From: Nodosilinea sp. WJT8-NPBG4
GTDB lineage: Bacteria > Cyanobacteriota > Cyanobacteriia > Phormidesmidales > Phormidesmidaceae
Assembly: GCA_019359285.1 (NCBI GenBank)
Contig: JAHHHQ010000036.1
Location: 1-64,000 of the forward strand
Direction: 5' to 3'
Length of the DNA: 64,000 bases
Shown here: positions 41,923 to 51,639 of the stretch, piece by piece
Position numbering within the stretch: the first letter of the stretch is position 1
Layout: the number at the start of each line of letters is the position of its first letter
The notes under the pieces: model-generated
What the model was told of the DNA's origin: nothing
The model's input: the letters and a program-made list of their open reading frames with translations, nothing else
Database searches by the model: none
Translations under genes and position numbers: made by a program

Positions 41923-44900
41923 CTACTCTGCCTGGGGTTGGCTCTGATTGAACTGCTGGGTTTCTAGCACCCCTTCCGCCTGGTTGGCGATCTGCCGCAG
42001 GCTATCTAGCATCTCGGCCTTGGCTGTGGCCCACAGCCCCCGCTGGTTAGCTTCGAGCAGGCGCTCGGCCATATCTCGCAGTGCCCAGGGGTTTGAGGTT
42101 TGCACAAAGGCTTGCACTGCTGGATCGAGCAGGTAGGCCTGGGCCACGCCCTCATACATGTGGTCGGCGACGCAGTGGGCGGTGGCATCGTAGGCGAACA
42201 GGTAGTCAACGGTGGCGGCCATCTCAAAGGCCCCCTTATAGCCGTGGCGCATGACGCCCTCGATCCACTTGGGGTTGACCACGCGGGAGCGGTAAACCTT
42301 GGCAATTTCGGCCTCGAGCGATCGCACCTTAGGCTTGGCCGTCACCGCATTGTCGCCAAAGTAGGTGGCGGGCTGCTGCCCCTGAAGGGTTCTCGCCGCC
42401 ACCGTCATACCCCCCTGAAACTGGTAGTAGTCGTCGGAATCGAGCAGGTCGTGCTCGCGGTTGTCCTGGTTGTGGAGCACCACTTGTAGATGCTTAAGCC
42501 GCTGCTCAAAGGCTTCAGGCATGGCGTGGCCCTGGGCGTCGCGACCGTAGGCGTAGCCGCTCCAGTTTAGGTAGGCGCGGGCCAGATCTTCGTCGGTGGT
42601 CCAGTTTTGCGATTCAATGAGCCCCTGCAAGCCAGCCCCGTAGGCCCCCGGCTTAGAGCCAAAGATGCGGTAGCGCGATCGCAGCTCCGCCTGCTCCGCC
42701 GTCAGCCCCTGCCGCTGCCACTTGGCCGCCTCCTGCCGCGATCGCGCCGCCAGGGGATTTTGCTCCGGCGGTTCATCTAAAGCCGCCACTGCTGCCACGG
42801 CCTGGTCCACTAGGTCGATCAGATTGGGGAAAGCATCGCGAAAGAAGCCCGAAATTCGCAAGGTGACATCCACCCGAGGTCGCCCGATCGCCGACAGCGG
42901 CAGCACCTCAAAATCGACCACCCGCCGCGAGGGACCATCCCATACCGGGCGCACCCCCATCAGGGCCAGAGCTTCGGCAATGTCGTCCCCGCCGGTACGC
43001 ATGGTGGAGGTGCCCCATACCGACAGGCCCAGGGTTTGCGGATAGTCACCGTGGTCCTGGGTGTACTGCTCTACCAGCACTTCCGCCGCCCGCCGCCCTA
43101 CATCCCAGGCGCTCTCCGTGGGGATAGCGCGAATATCTACCGAGAAAAAATTGCGGCCAGTGGGCAGCACGTCGGGGCGGTTGCGGGTGGGGGCTCCGGC
43201 GGGGCCGCTGGGCACGTAGCGCCCATCGAGGCCCTTGAGAAGGTTGGTAATCTCGTCAGTGGTGCGGGTCAGGGCGGGGATGAGGGTGTGTTGAATCCAG
43301 TGGAGTTCGGCGGCGAGGGGGGTGGATGGGTGGATGGGTGGATGGGTGGATGGGTGGGAGGGGAGGGGAGATGGTTGTAGGAGGGCCTTTATCAGGCGAG
43401 ACGCTTCCTCCTCCAGCGCCTCGATCGCATCCCCCACAATTCGGCAGGGCTGTAGTCCGGTGAACGTGTCCCCAGGTTCGGCAGTGAGGGGGTCGAGGTC
43501 AAGATTCCAGGTTTCGGCGATCGCTCGCGTCAATCCTTGGCGGCCAGGGCCGGGGTGGCGGGCGATCGCCACGATCAAATCTCGCAGCTGCCTGCCGTCG
43601 GGGCACTGCCCAAAGATATGCAGCCCGTCGCGAATCTGGGCTTCCTTGAGGTCGCAGAGGTAGGTGTCGAGGGTGGGGAGGAGGGTGGGGAGTGGGGAAG
43701 TGGGGGGTGGGAGGGTGGATGGGTGGGAGGGTGAATGGGTGGGGGAGATTTCAGTCAGGAGGCTAGTTTCGGTGAGCAGGGTGAGGATGCGATCGCCAAT
43801 CAGCGCCAACCGACTCGGATCTAAACTCTGGGCTTCGTAGTATTCATCTACCAGACCTTCCAGCTTTTCGAGGGGGCCGTAGAGTTCGGCGCGGGTGAGC
43901 GGTGGCGTCAGGTGGTCGAGAATTACCGCCTCGGCGCGACGCTTCGCCTGGGAGCCTTCGCCGGGGTCGTTGACAATAAACGGGTATAGGTGGGGCATGG
44001 GGCCAAACATAGCCTCGGGGTAGCAGTCCTGCGACAGGCCCACTCCCTTGCCGGGCAGCCATTCCAGGTTGCCGTGCTTGCCCAGGTGAACGATCGCCTG
44101 AGCCCCAAAGGTATGCCTCAGCCAGAGATAAAAAGCCAAATAGTCGTGGGTCGGCTCTAGATCGGGCGAGTGATAGTTGAGGGAGGGGTCAAGATCATAG
44201 CCCCGGCTCGGCTGAACGCCGATGAAGATATTGCCGAGTTGGATGCCGGGAATGGGAAATTTTGAATTTTGAATTTTAAGTTTTGAGTTTTGAGTTTCTT
44301 CCCCAGCCTCCCCATCTTTCCTGTCTCCTCCAGGAAGGCCCCAACGAGCGCTCATACCAGCGCGCACCGCTTCCGACAGAGTCTCAAAATGCCGATAGTA
44401 GTCAGTGAGGGGAAGAGACTGGTAAACCTGGCGAAAATCGCGGCCTTCGGGGTCGTTGGTTACCCCTGCGGTGAGCTGGCGAATTAGGTCGTCGCCATCG
44501 GTGGGAATGTCGCCCAGGGTGTAGCCCGTCGCCTTGAGGGCGTGGAGAACTTCGATCGCGCTCTGGGGCGTGTCGAGGCCGACGCCGTTGGCGAGGCGAC
44601 CGTCGCGGTTGGGGTAGTTGGCGAGAATCAGGGCTATGCGGCGATCGCTCACTGGGGTGCAGCGCAGGGTAGCCCACTGGGCGGCTAGGTCAGCGACAAA
44701 GGCGATGCGATCGCTCACCGGCTCGTAGGTCACCACATCGGTTTCTAGGGTCTCGCTGCGCTGGTGAACCGATTTAAACGAAACAGCGCGGGTAATAATG
44801 CGCCCATCCACCTCGGGCAGAGCCACATTCATCGCAATATCGCGGGGCGAGAGGCCCAGGCTTTGGCTTTCCCATGCGGCTTTAGTGCCGCCGCTAAGAA

Positions 44901-45813
44901 TCACTTGCAGCACCGGTACGTCCAGGGTTTCCCACAGATCCAAATTGGGCGTGGCGCCGTCCAATTTCGCTACCGAAAAGCTGGTGGTATTCAGCAGCAC
45001 GTCAATGCCCTGGCCCTCCTTAGGCCTGAGCAGAGCGACCAAATCCTTCTGCACCTCAGGGTCTTGCAGCGACGACACAAATACAGGCACCGGACGCAGA
45101 TGCCGTTCTGACAAAGCTGTGCACAGAGCAGCAATGGGCGCAGTATTGCCCGCCAGGTAGTGAGCCCGGTAGAAGATCAGACCCACGTTGGCTGTTGCAC
45201 GCTCCGGCTCCCCTCTCCCTATGGGAGAGGGGCTATGGGAGAGGGGACCGGGGTACATCTCCTGTTGACCAGTAGGATACACCCCAACTTTGGGAATTTC
45301 CTGGGGTTCGGGGGGATGGTAGGCGGTATGGAGAAGGCGATCGCACACCCACATCAACCCATTCGCCATATTCTCGACGCCGCCTTCGTTGAGGTAGCGC
45401 CAGAGCTGGTTGGCCACCGTCAGCGGCACGGTGGAGTGGCTGATCAGGTCAGGCGCAGGGCGATCGTCGCCGGGCAGCACAATTAGGGCGGCCCCGGTTT
45501 CGGTGGCCACATCCCTGACGACCTCTAGTCCGTAGGGCCAGTAGGCGCGACCCCCCAGCAGCCGCACCACAATAACCTGGGCGTGGCGCAGCACATCGTC
45601 AGCGTAGGTGTCGATCGCCAACTGCTGCTGAAGCTGAAGCAGGTTGGCCACTCGCAGAGCTGGAAAATCGACCGGGAAACTGGCCCGAGTCAGGCTCTGA
45701 ATTTCAGTGTCAGCGGCGGTGAGAAACACCAGCGGTGCCGGGGTCTGCTCGACAAAAATGACGCCCTCAGTATCCGGCGTCCAGCCGCCGGGGGTAGCGG
45801 CTAAGCGATGCAT
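41923..45813 (-). CDS. cobN: Cobaltochelatase subunit CobN
   Basis: The 1296-residue large subunit of the aerobic-type cobalt chelatase inserts cobalt into hydrogenobyrinate a,c-diamide. CobN/magnesium-chelatase H features include LGKHGNLEWLPGKGVGLS, GNIFIGVQPSRGYDLDP, SVWGTSTMRTGGDDIAEALAL and HGYKGAFEMAATVDYLFAYD near the C-terminus. The N-terminal GVIFVEQTPAPLVFLTAADTE and length favour CobN over ChlH. Cyanobacteria usually lack dedicated CobS/CobT and may share ChlI/ChlD; none is present here. Oddly, four short low-complexity insertions interrupt the chain in frame (about residues 190-202, 505-520, 690-715 and 813-833), listed separately. No cobalamin riboswitch was recognised upstream. 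Confidence 0.95.
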   Translation of the reverse strand: MHRLAATPGGWTPDTEGVIFVEQTPAPLVFLTAADTEIQSLTRASFPVDFPALRVANLLQLQQQLAIDTYADDVLRHAQVIVVRLLGGRAYWPYGLEVVRDVATETGAALIVLPGDDRPAPDLISHSTVPLTVANQLWRYLNEGGVENMANGLMWVCDRLLHTAYHPPEPQEIPKVGVYPTGQQEMYPGPLSHSPSPIGRGEPERATANVGLIFYRAHYLAGNTAPIAALCTALSERHLRPVPVFVSSLQDPEVQKDLVALLRPKEGQGIDVLLNTTSFSVAKLDGATPNLDLWETLDVPVLQVILSGGTKAAWESQSLGLSPRDIAMNVALPEVDGRIITRAVSFKSVHQRSETLETDVVTYEPVSDRIAFVADLAAQWATLRCTPVSDRRIALILANYPNRDGRLANGVGLDTPQSAIEVLHALKATGYTLGDIPTDGDDLIRQLTAGVTNDPEGRDFRQVYQSLPLTDYYRHFETLSEAVRAGMSARWGLPGGDRKDGEAGEETQNSKLKIQNSKFPIPGIQLGNIFIGVQPSRGYDLDPSLNYHSPDLEPTHDYLAFYLWLRHTFGAQAIVHLGKHGNLEWLPGKGVGLSQDCYPEAMFGPMPHLYPFIVNDPGEGSQAKRRAEAVILDHLTPPLTRAELYGPLEKLEGLVDEYYEAQSLDPSRLALIGDRILTLLTETSLLTEISPTHSPSHPSTLPPPTSPLPTLLPTLDTYLCDLKEAQIRDGLHIFGQCPDGRQLRDLIVAIARHPGPGRQGLTRAIAETWNLDLDPLTAEPGDTFTGLQPCRIVGDAIEALEEEASRLIKALLQPSPLPSHPSTHPPIHPSTPLAAELHWIQHTLIPALTRTTDEITNLLKGLDGRYVPSGPAGAPTRNRPDVLPTGRNFFSVDIRAIPTESAWDVGRRAAEVLVEQYTQDHGDYPQTLGLSVWGTSTMRTGGDDIAEALALMGVRPVWDGPSRRVVDFEVLPLSAIGRPRVDVTLRISGFFRDAFPNLIDLVDQAVAAVAALDEPPEQNPLAARSRQEAAKWQRQGLTAEQAELRSRYRIFGSKPGAYGAGLQGLIESQNWTTDEDLARAYLNWSGYAYGRDAQGHAMPEAFEQRLKHLQVVLHNQDNREHDLLDSDDYYQFQGGMTVAARTLQGQQPATYFGDNAVTAKPKVRSLEAEIAKVYRSRVVNPKWIEGVMRHGYKGAFEMAATVDYLFAYDATAHCVADHMYEGVAQAYLLDPAVQAFVQTSNPWALRDMAERLLEANQRGLWATAKAEMLDSLRQIANQAEGVLETQQFNQSQPQAE
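43323..43354. repeat. Octamer tandem repeat inside cobN
   Basis: TGGATGGG is repeated four times head to tail, followed by related TGGGAGGGGAGGGG. On the coding strand it gives HPSTHPPIHPSTP (about residues 815-830). The 8-bp period does not match codons, so three units restore frame. Confidence 0.75.
43670..43747. repeat. G-rich degenerate repeat inside cobN
   Basis: A purine-rich run built from GGGTGGG, GGGAGGGTGGATGGGT and similar units, coding SPTHSPSHPSTLPPPT on the minus strand (about residues 690-715). It shares the GGATGGGT octamer with the repeat at 43323-43354. Confidence 0.7.
44257..44300. repeat. AATTTTG-type heptamer repeat inside cobN
   Basis: TTTTGAA and TTTTGAG heptamers recur, coding QNSKLKIQNSKF on the minus strand (about residues 507-520). 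Heptamer repeats of this type (AATTCAAAATTC) are abundant between genes in many filamentous cyanobacteria; here one lies in frame inside an essential-looking enzyme. Confidence 0.75.
45212..45246. repeat. CCCCTCTCCC/GGGAGAGGGG hairpin repeat inside cobN
   Basis: CCCCTCTCCC (45212-45221) and GGGAGAGGGG (45225-45234) form a perfect stem over a TAT loop, followed by another GGGAGAGGGG. It codes for HSPSPIGRGE on the minus strand (about residues 192-201). This is a well-known dispersed intergenic repeat type in cyanobacteria. Confidence 0.75.
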
Positions 45814-45991
45814 GGGCGATCCCTAGGGCAACAACAAATCTGAAGGAACTCTAGCGTAAGTCAGGGTTGGCCCAAAACGGAAGTTACCATGGGGACTCCC
45901 TAATATGGGGCGGCTCAAACCTTAAGGCTTTCTTTGGCAACTCCCCGTTTCAAACCACCGCAGTGGGCGCCCTCGGCCTCAGAATGTAGAA

Positions 45992-48169
45992 ATGCCTGAC
46001 TCTATAACCCATGGCACCAAACAGGTCATGCCCAAAGGTGCTCTAGTTTTGCTGGGGCAGTTTTTGCGTCAGTACTGCCAGCAGCACCAGCTGACTCTGC
46101 TTACCGAAACTGACCTACCCGCCGACACCCCTGACGACGACAGTTTTTGGTGTTTAGGGGGCCAAGAACTCTCAGTGGTCGTAACGGCGCACCCTCAAGA
46201 TAACGATCACGTCGTGGTCGGTCTCACCGCCGAAGCTGCTGTCGTGGAGGCATTTTTGGCCCAGCGGGGCCTGAGTCAGCCCGTATTTGCTACTAGCCTC
46301 AGCGCCCTCAGCCAGTTCATGCTGGCCTGGATTCAAGCCTGTGCCGAGGTGCCGGCTCAGCTCGTCATCAACCGGCAACGAGAGCGACGCCTGCTGCTCA
46401 ACCAGGTGATTACCAAAATTCAGGGCAGCCTGGAGCTGGGCGAAATTTTAGAAACTACCGTGGCCGAGGTGCGCCAGTTTCTCCAGGCCGATCGGCTGCT
46501 GATTTACCAGTTTGACCAGGTGCCCGACACCCTGGTTAAACCGATGGATAGCGCTGCTCCAGCCCACCCTAGTGGGTCACGCCCGATTGGCTATATTACC
46601 TACGAGTCGCGATCGCGCGATCGCCTCGCCTCGGTGCTCAACTATACCGAAGATCTCTGCTTTCACGACCACCCCGACTACCCCCACCAGGAGCGTCGCT
46701 ACCGCCACGGGCACCCCCTCGCCATCGACGATGTAGCCCAGGCCTACCCCCATGCCCCATGCATGGCCACTTTTCTTCAAGAAATGCAGGTGAGGTCAAA
46801 GGCCGTGGCTCCAATTCTGGTGGGGCAGCAGCTCTGGGGGCTGCTGATTGTGCACCAGTGCGACTACCTGCGCCAGTGGCAACCCTGGGAAACCGAGTTT
46901 TTGCAGCACATCGCCGAACACCTGGCGATCGCTATTAGCCAGGCCCAGCTCTACCACCAGCTCCAGCAGCAAACCCAAAACCTGGAGGTCTGCGTCGTCG
47001 AACGCACCCAAGACCTGCGCGATGCCCTGGTAGCTGCCGAAGCCGCCAACCGAGCCAAAACCGAGTTTTTGGCCACCATGAGCCACGAGCTGCGCACCCC
47101 CCTCACCTACATCATTGGCATGTCGGCCACCCTGCTGCGCTGGTCCCTGGGCGAACTTACCCCCCGCCAGCGCGACTATCTCACCACCATTCAAACCAGC
47201 GGCGAGCATCTGCTGCGCGTCATCAACGACATTCTAGATGTGTCAAAGATTGAGGCCGGGCGCACCGTTTTAGAAGTGCGTCAGTTTTCCCTCACGTCCT
47301 TGTGTCGCCAGAGCGTTGATGCCTTTCGCACCGAGGCCGCCCAAAACGACATCGACATCGCCCTCGACCTCAAGCTGCCCAACGGCCAAGACGCCTTCTT
47401 AGCTGACCCCCGGCGGGTGCGGCAAATTCTTGCCAACCTTCTCAGCAATGCCGTCAAATTTACCAACGTCGGTGGCAAAGTTGTTCTATGCGTGCGGCGC
47501 GAGCAAAACGACGCCGTCTTTCAAGTTAAAGATACGGGCATAGGCATTTCAGCCGCCGCCCAATCCTTGCTATTTGGCAAGTTTCAGCAGCTTGAAAACG
47601 TGCTCCAGCGAGAACACGCGGGTACGGGCCTGGGCCTAGCCCTCACCAAGCAGCTAGTCGAGCTCCACGGCGGCTCCATTAAAGTCAGCTCAGAGGCCGG
47701 CAAGGGCTCTATTTTTACCGTCAGAATCCCGCTGCAGCGATCGACTGAACCCCTCGCCCTCGTAGTCGAGCCACCGCTCACGGCTGAACCCGTCATAGGG
47801 CGCATTGTGCTGGTCGAAGACAACGAAGAAACCGCCAGCGTCATCTGTGACATGCTCACCGCCGCTGGCTACCAGGTGATCTGGATTGTGGACGGATCGC
47901 GAGTGCTCGATCAGGTAGAGCTGCTTCAGCCCGCCGCGATGATCACTAGCCTCAGCCTCGCCAGCGCCGATGGCAACGACATCATTGCCACCCTGCGCCA
48001 GCGCTCAAGTTCCACAGCACCCAAAATTCTGGCCCTAGTCGATCTAGACAGCCCTGACCAGACAGAGCAAGCCCTTAGAGCTGGGGCCAACGACTGCGTC
48101 AGTAAACCCATCGACCCCCGACAACTGCTGGCAACGGTCAACGCCGTCATGACCGCCCAAACGGTGTAG
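45992..48169 (+). CDS. GAF-domain histidine kinase with a degenerate C-terminal receiver
   Basis: The 725-residue protein has an uncharacterised N-terminal region (1-125), a phytochrome-type GAF domain (about 140-325; [16 protein letters not shown]), a coiled coil, HisKA with H365 in [10 protein letters not shown], an ATPase domain ([30 protein letters not shown]) and a receiver-like domain (about 600-720). In the receiver the phosphoacceptor Asp is missing: the expected position is S653 in [12 protein letters not shown], although VLVEDNEE (acidic pocket) and the Lys in VSKPIDP remain. The GAF has Cys followed by Met (APCMATFL) where bilin-binding proteins have Cys-His. So it is an active kinase with a receiver that likely has a structural role only. 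Confidence 0.9.
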   Translation: MPDSITHGTKQVMPKGALVLLGQFLRQYCQQHQLTLLTETDLPADTPDDDSFWCLGGQELSVVVTAHPQDNDHVVVGLTAEAAVVEAFLAQRGLSQPVFATSLSALSQFMLAWIQACAEVPAQLVINRQRERRLLLNQVITKIQGSLELGEILETTVAEVRQFLQADRLLIYQFDQVPDTLVKPMDSAAPAHPSGSRPIGYITYESRSRDRLASVLNYTEDLCFHDHPDYPHQERRYRHGHPLAIDDVAQAYPHAPCMATFLQEMQVRSKAVAPILVGQQLWGLLIVHQCDYLRQWQPWETEFLQHIAEHLAIAISQAQLYHQLQQQTQNLEVCVVERTQDLRDALVAAEAANRAKTEFLATMSHELRTPLTYIIGMSATLLRWSLGELTPRQRDYLTTIQTSGEHLLRVINDILDVSKIEAGRTVLEVRQFSLTSLCRQSVDAFRTEAAQNDIDIALDLKLPNGQDAFLADPRRVRQILANLLSNAVKFTNVGGKVVLCVRREQNDAVFQVKDTGIGISAAAQSLLFGKFQQLENVLQREHAGTGLGLALTKQLVELHGGSIKVSSEAGKGSIFTVRIPLQRSTEPLALVVEPPLTAEPVIGRIVLVEDNEETASVICDMLTAAGYQVIWIVDGSRVLDQVELLQPAAMITSLSLASADGNDIIATLRQRSSSTAPKILALVDLDSPDQTEQALRAGANDCVSKPIDPRQLLATVNAVMTAQTV

Positions 48170-48319
48170 TCGAGAATTCTGCTTGGATATCCTCAATTTG
48201 GAGAGTCAACCGGCTAAACCCGATGGATGTCACGGTTTGGAATCGAGGGTGCCGAGTCTAGATGCAGTGACACCGCAGGTTCAGCAGAGTCAAGTTCTGA
48301 TCCAGCGACCTCCTCATAG

Positions 48320-48359
48320 GCACAGTGGGCATCATTCCTTAGAACAATGCCCACTGTGC
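48320..48359. terminator. Bidirectional hairpin between convergent genes
   Basis: GCACAGTGGGCAT (48320-48332) is exactly complementary to 48347-48359, loop 14 bases. It separates the kinase (stop 48169) from the TPM gene (stop 48394). No long T tract follows on either side. Confidence 0.75.
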
Positions 48360-48393
48360 ATAGACCAGCGTTGCTTAGGTTGAGCCGCCCGCT

Positions 48394-49185
48394 CTAGGTC
48401 TCAGAATTGGAGGGCTGATTGCCGAGGATGGGTGTAAGGAAGGCCACCAACGCACCAATTAGAAAGCCTGCGATGTTGCGCGTCAGAGGTAGCCAGTCGC
48501 TAGTGCGAGTCACCACTGGGCCGATGCCAAAGGCAAAGAATAGAATCCCCCACAGCGGCGAAAAAATCAGCACCCACTGCCAAGCAAAAATCTGTCCGGG
48601 CTTGCGGGGGTGGGCCGCAAATCCACAGATAATGCCGCCGACAATGGAGGTAATCAGCGTCAGCACCCACTGCTCTTGGGGCAGACCGGGCACCACGTTG
48701 CAGCCCCCCTGGCGCAAGCAGCCTTGAATTGATTCGAGGGCGCTGAGAATAGAATTATCTTCGCCGTTTTCGCGCACAAAGAACTGGTTGCCGTAGCGGG
48801 TTTGTAGCTCAATCCAAAAGGTGCGGGGCAGCAGGTCATAGACGGCATCGCCCACGCTGAAGTTGAGCAGATTGCCGCCACGGGGGTCAGCCACCAGCAT
48901 GATGCTGCGATCGTCTAAGCCCCAAAAGTCTTTTACTGCCCGGCCGGGGGTTTGGTCGTACTGGGTCAGCACCCGCAGTTTCCAGCCGGTTTCGGCTTCA
49001 AAGTCGTTGAGCTTGGCGTCGAGGCTCTCTTCTTGGCGGGCGCTGAGCGACTTGGCCAGGTCGATGATAGCGGTTTGGGTATCGGGCAAGAGTTCGGGGT
49101 TGTCGTAGGCCAGGGCCGGTGCCATCGGCAGCCAGGCGCAGAGGCTTACTACACAAATGACCAAAATGTTTAGCGCGTGTCTCAT
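48394..49185 (-). CDS. TPM-domain protein with two C-terminal membrane segments
   Basis: The 263-residue protein has a signal peptide (MRHALNILVICVVSLCAWLPM then APALAYDNPE), a TPM (Psb32-type) domain at about 30-165 with LAKSLSARQEESLDAKLNDFE, TGWKLRVLTQYDQTPG and MLVADPRGGNLLNFSVGD, and two or three membrane segments at the end (VLTLITSIVGGIICGF, WVLIFSPLWGILFFAFGIG, IAGFLIGALVAFLTPIL). TPM proteins of cyanobacteria and plants take part in photosystem II repair or protection; the domain faces the lumen or periplasm. The start at 49185 is chosen so that the signal peptide is N-terminal. Confidence 0.8.
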   Translation of the reverse strand: MRHALNILVICVVSLCAWLPMAPALAYDNPELLPDTQTAIIDLAKSLSARQEESLDAKLNDFEAETGWKLRVLTQYDQTPGRAVKDFWGLDDRSIMLVADPRGGNLLNFSVGDAVYDLLPRTFWIELQTRYGNQFFVRENGEDNSILSALESIQGCLRQGGCNVVPGLPQEQWVLTLITSIVGGIICGFAAHPRKPGQIFAWQWVLIFSPLWGILFFAFGIGPVVTRTSDWLPLTRNIAGFLIGALVAFLTPILGNQPSNSET

Positions 49186-49391
49186 ACTGGCTTGCCGTAA
49201 GAACATGAAACTGACAACGACGAAGGCAACCCACCGCTGGCCCAAGGTAAAGCCAATAGTGAAGTATTTTCCTTGATTTAGTCTATACCTTTGTTAACAG
49301 TTGTTTACATAACTCTAATATTTCTCTGTCCGGAGGGACAAGGACTTAGCTATCTGAATCAGACAGTGGCGGCCATCCAAAGGTTTGGGTG

Positions 49392-49452
49392 CAGGGTATA
49401 AGGTTTAAGGCTTAAGGCAGATTTGTACCGTGAACCCTACACCTTATACCTG
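49392..49452. repeat. Dispersed imperfect palindrome, copy B
   Basis: CAGGGTATAAGGTTTAAGG at the left is inverted relative to GAACCCTACACCTTATACCTG at the right. It shares GGTTTAAGGC and GTGAACC blocks with copy C (51640-51707) and the overall design with copy A (17035-17114). It lies between the TPM gene and the sensor kinase stop. Confidence 0.7.
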
Positions 49453-49462
49453 AGACCCTTTC

Positions 49463-50890
49463 TTAAGCCTGTAACTTTCGATCGGTGGAGGGCAGGTGCA
49501 AGCTAAAGCACGCTTCTCCAGCAGGGCTGGGGGCTAACACCAGATCGCCACCATGGGCGCGGGCGATCTCGCGGGCTAAGCTCAAGCCTAGACCCAAACC
49601 CTCCGTTTGACGGGCGCGGGCGGGGTCGCCGCGATAGAAGCGATCGAACAGGCGGCTGGCCTCGACAGGGGTAAGGGATGGCGTAGCGTTGGTTAGCGTG
49701 AGCTGTACCTGAGACTGGACACGGCGGGCGTTGACTCGTACCCAGCCCTGGGGCAAGTTGTATTTGGCCGCGTTGGTGATCAGGTTTTGGACGACTTGGG
49801 CCAGCAGGTCGCGATCGCCCATTACGGCTAATCCCGGCTCAATCTCAGCCGTCACCGCCAGTTCGGGGGCCAGCAGCGAGAGATCCTCCAGCTGATCTTG
49901 TACTAGGGCACTGAAATCGACCGGCTGGCGCTGAATGCTCATCTGCCCAGCATCGGCCAGCGACAGCAGCAGCAGTTTGCGCACAATGCCGCTCAGGTGG
50001 CGCACCTGGTCGAGCAGCTGGCTAAGGGTTTGCTGGGCTGCTGAGCCAGTTTCGACCTGTTGAATGGCCCGCTCTAGCTCGCCTTGGAGAATAGTGAGGG
50101 GAGTCTTTAGCTCGTGGGCAGCATCGCCGCTGAAGCGGGAGGCTTGCTGAAAGCTGCGCTCTAGCCGCTCTAGCATGGCGTTGAAAGCGGAAATTAGCGG
50201 CGCAAACTCAGGGTCGGGGTCGGCAGGCACTCGCTGGTGTAGTCCCTGGGCCGTTACCTGGCCAATGCTCTGGCTGAGCTGGCGCACGGGCCGCAGAGCC
50301 TGGCCCGCGATCACCCAGGCTCCGCCCCCAATCACCAGCAGCAGGCCGGGGATTGTTAGGGCGTAGATGCGTCGCAGGGTGGTCATCTCCTGGCGGAGCG
50401 CGTCGAGGTTAGCAGCGATCGCCAGTTGCCCCATGGGTGTAGCCCGCACCACCACGCGCCAGGGACCGCTAGGGGTTTGCACAGTCATCAATCGACGCGG
50501 CCCTCGGCGACCCTGAGTTAGGTTGGGCGCGGGGGAAATCTGAGCGATCGCGCTAGGCCACTGGGGCGATTGATAGACCACCTCCCCCGTGCGGCCCACC
50601 AGCAAGAGCCCCACCTCAGCATCGGCAGGCAAGCCCAGGTCTTGAGCCAGGTCAGATTCTGGGTTGGGGGGTAAGCCACTGCGATCACCCAGCGGCAGTT
50701 CACCGCGATCGCCGGGGCGACCCAGTGGAGCGGTGCGCTCTAGACGGGCATCGAGGCGATCGAGCTTAGCTTGGTAGATCAGCCAGCTCGACAGCAGGGC
50801 AAACCCCAACAGTGCTCCCCCGGCTAGGGCGGCAGACCACAGCGCCAGCCGCAGCCGCAGAGAAAGTCGGGGCAGCGGCGATCGCGTCAC
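49463..50890 (-). CDS. Two-component sensor histidine kinase with HAMP domain
   Basis: The 475-residue kinase has a first membrane helix (about 15-40), a periplasmic sensor loop (about 40-172; the sequence near residues 55-85 is Gly/Pro/Asp-rich), a second helix (about 176-198: LTIPGLLLVIGGGAWVIA), HAMP (200-250), HisKA with H259 in GDAAHELKTPL and an ATPase domain (LITNAAKYN, GLGLGLSLAREIARAHGG). This is the heavy-metal/envelope sensor type (CusS, BaeS, RppB-like). Its start overlaps the response regulator stop by 4 bases, so the two are co-translated. The ligand is unknown; the loop has few Cys or His, which argues against a simple thiol metal site. Confidence 0.92.
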   Translation of the reverse strand: MTRSPLPRLSLRLRLALWSAALAGGALLGFALLSSWLIYQAKLDRLDARLERTAPLGRPGDRGELPLGDRSGLPPNPESDLAQDLGLPADAEVGLLLVGRTGEVVYQSPQWPSAIAQISPAPNLTQGRRGPRRLMTVQTPSGPWRVVVRATPMGQLAIAANLDALRQEMTTLRRIYALTIPGLLLVIGGGAWVIAGQALRPVRQLSQSIGQVTAQGLHQRVPADPDPEFAPLISAFNAMLERLERSFQQASRFSGDAAHELKTPLTILQGELERAIQQVETGSAAQQTLSQLLDQVRHLSGIVRKLLLLSLADAGQMSIQRQPVDFSALVQDQLEDLSLLAPELAVTAEIEPGLAVMGDRDLLAQVVQNLITNAAKYNLPQGWVRVNARRVQSQVQLTLTNATPSLTPVEASRLFDRFYRGDPARARQTEGLGLGLSLAREIARAHGGDLVLAPSPAGEACFSLHLPSTDRKLQA

Positions 50891-51585
50891 GGGCGTTCCC
50901 CTCGGGGACTCTCATCTGGCGGGCGAAAGCGGTAGCCTACTCCGCGCACACTTTCGATCCAATGAGCCGCATCTAGCGGGTCGAGCTTTTTGCGCAGCCG
51001 CTGAATGGCCACATCGACGACGTTGGTGCTGGGGTTAAAGTCGTAGCCCCAGACATGCTCCAAAATTTGGGTGCGGGTCAGCACTCGGCCGGGCGATCGC
51101 ATCAAATATTCCAGCAGGTTAAACTCCCGCGCCGTCAGCTCAACCTGCTGCCCGCCGCAGGTGACTTCGCGGGTGATGCGATCGAGGCGCAGGGGGCCGG
51201 CGGCCAAAAAGTTCTGCCGTTCGCCACTGCTGCGCCGCACCACTGCGTGCATGCGAGCCACCAGTTCTTCGACATAAAAAGGCTTGGCGATATAGTCGTC
51301 GGCCCCCAGATTCAGCCCGGCCAGACGATCGTCTAGCTCGTTGCGGGCCGTAATTAAAATCACCGGCACGGCGTAGCCCGCGCCCCGCAGCGCCTTGAGA
51401 ATGGCCAGCCCATCCATCCCTGGCACCATGATGTCGAGCAGCACCACGTCGTAGGTGCGATCGGTGGCTAGGGCGTAGCCTTCGGTGCCATTGGAGCAAG
51501 TGTCAACCACAAAGCCCTGTTCTTGCAGCCCCTGGGCCACAAAACTGGCAATTTTGGCCTCGTCTTCGACTAATAGAACGTTCAT
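50887..51585 (-). CDS. OmpR/PhoB-family response regulator
   Basis: The 232-residue regulator has a receiver domain (1-115) with D51 in VVLLDIMVPGMDG and the Lys in IAKPFYVEEL, then a winged-helix DNA-binding domain (about 130-225: LTAREFNLLEYLMRSPG, VDVAIQRLRKKLD, WIESVRGVGYRF). It resembles CusR and RppA regulators of cyanobacteria. It is cotranscribed with the sensor kinase and divergent from the exported repeat protein at 51857, which may be a target. The intergenic space holds dispersed palindrome copy C. Confidence 0.93.
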   Translation of the reverse strand: MNVLLVEDEAKIASFVAQGLQEQGFVVDTCSNGTEGYALATDRTYDVVLLDIMVPGMDGLAILKALRGAGYAVPVILITARNELDDRLAGLNLGADDYIAKPFYVEELVARMHAVVRRSSGERQNFLAAGPLRLDRITREVTCGGQQVELTAREFNLLEYLMRSPGRVLTRTQILEHVWGYDFNPSTNVVDVAIQRLRKKLDPLDAAHWIESVRGVGYRFRPPDESPRGERP

Positions 51586-51639
51586 AGGCGCTCACAGCCT
51601 AGCACTCGACCAAGCTGCTTGGGACAAGCTTTAACACTT

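Noticed and set aside
45814..45991. Cobalamin riboswitch upstream of cobN
   Set aside because: No B12-box-like core could be found in the leader.
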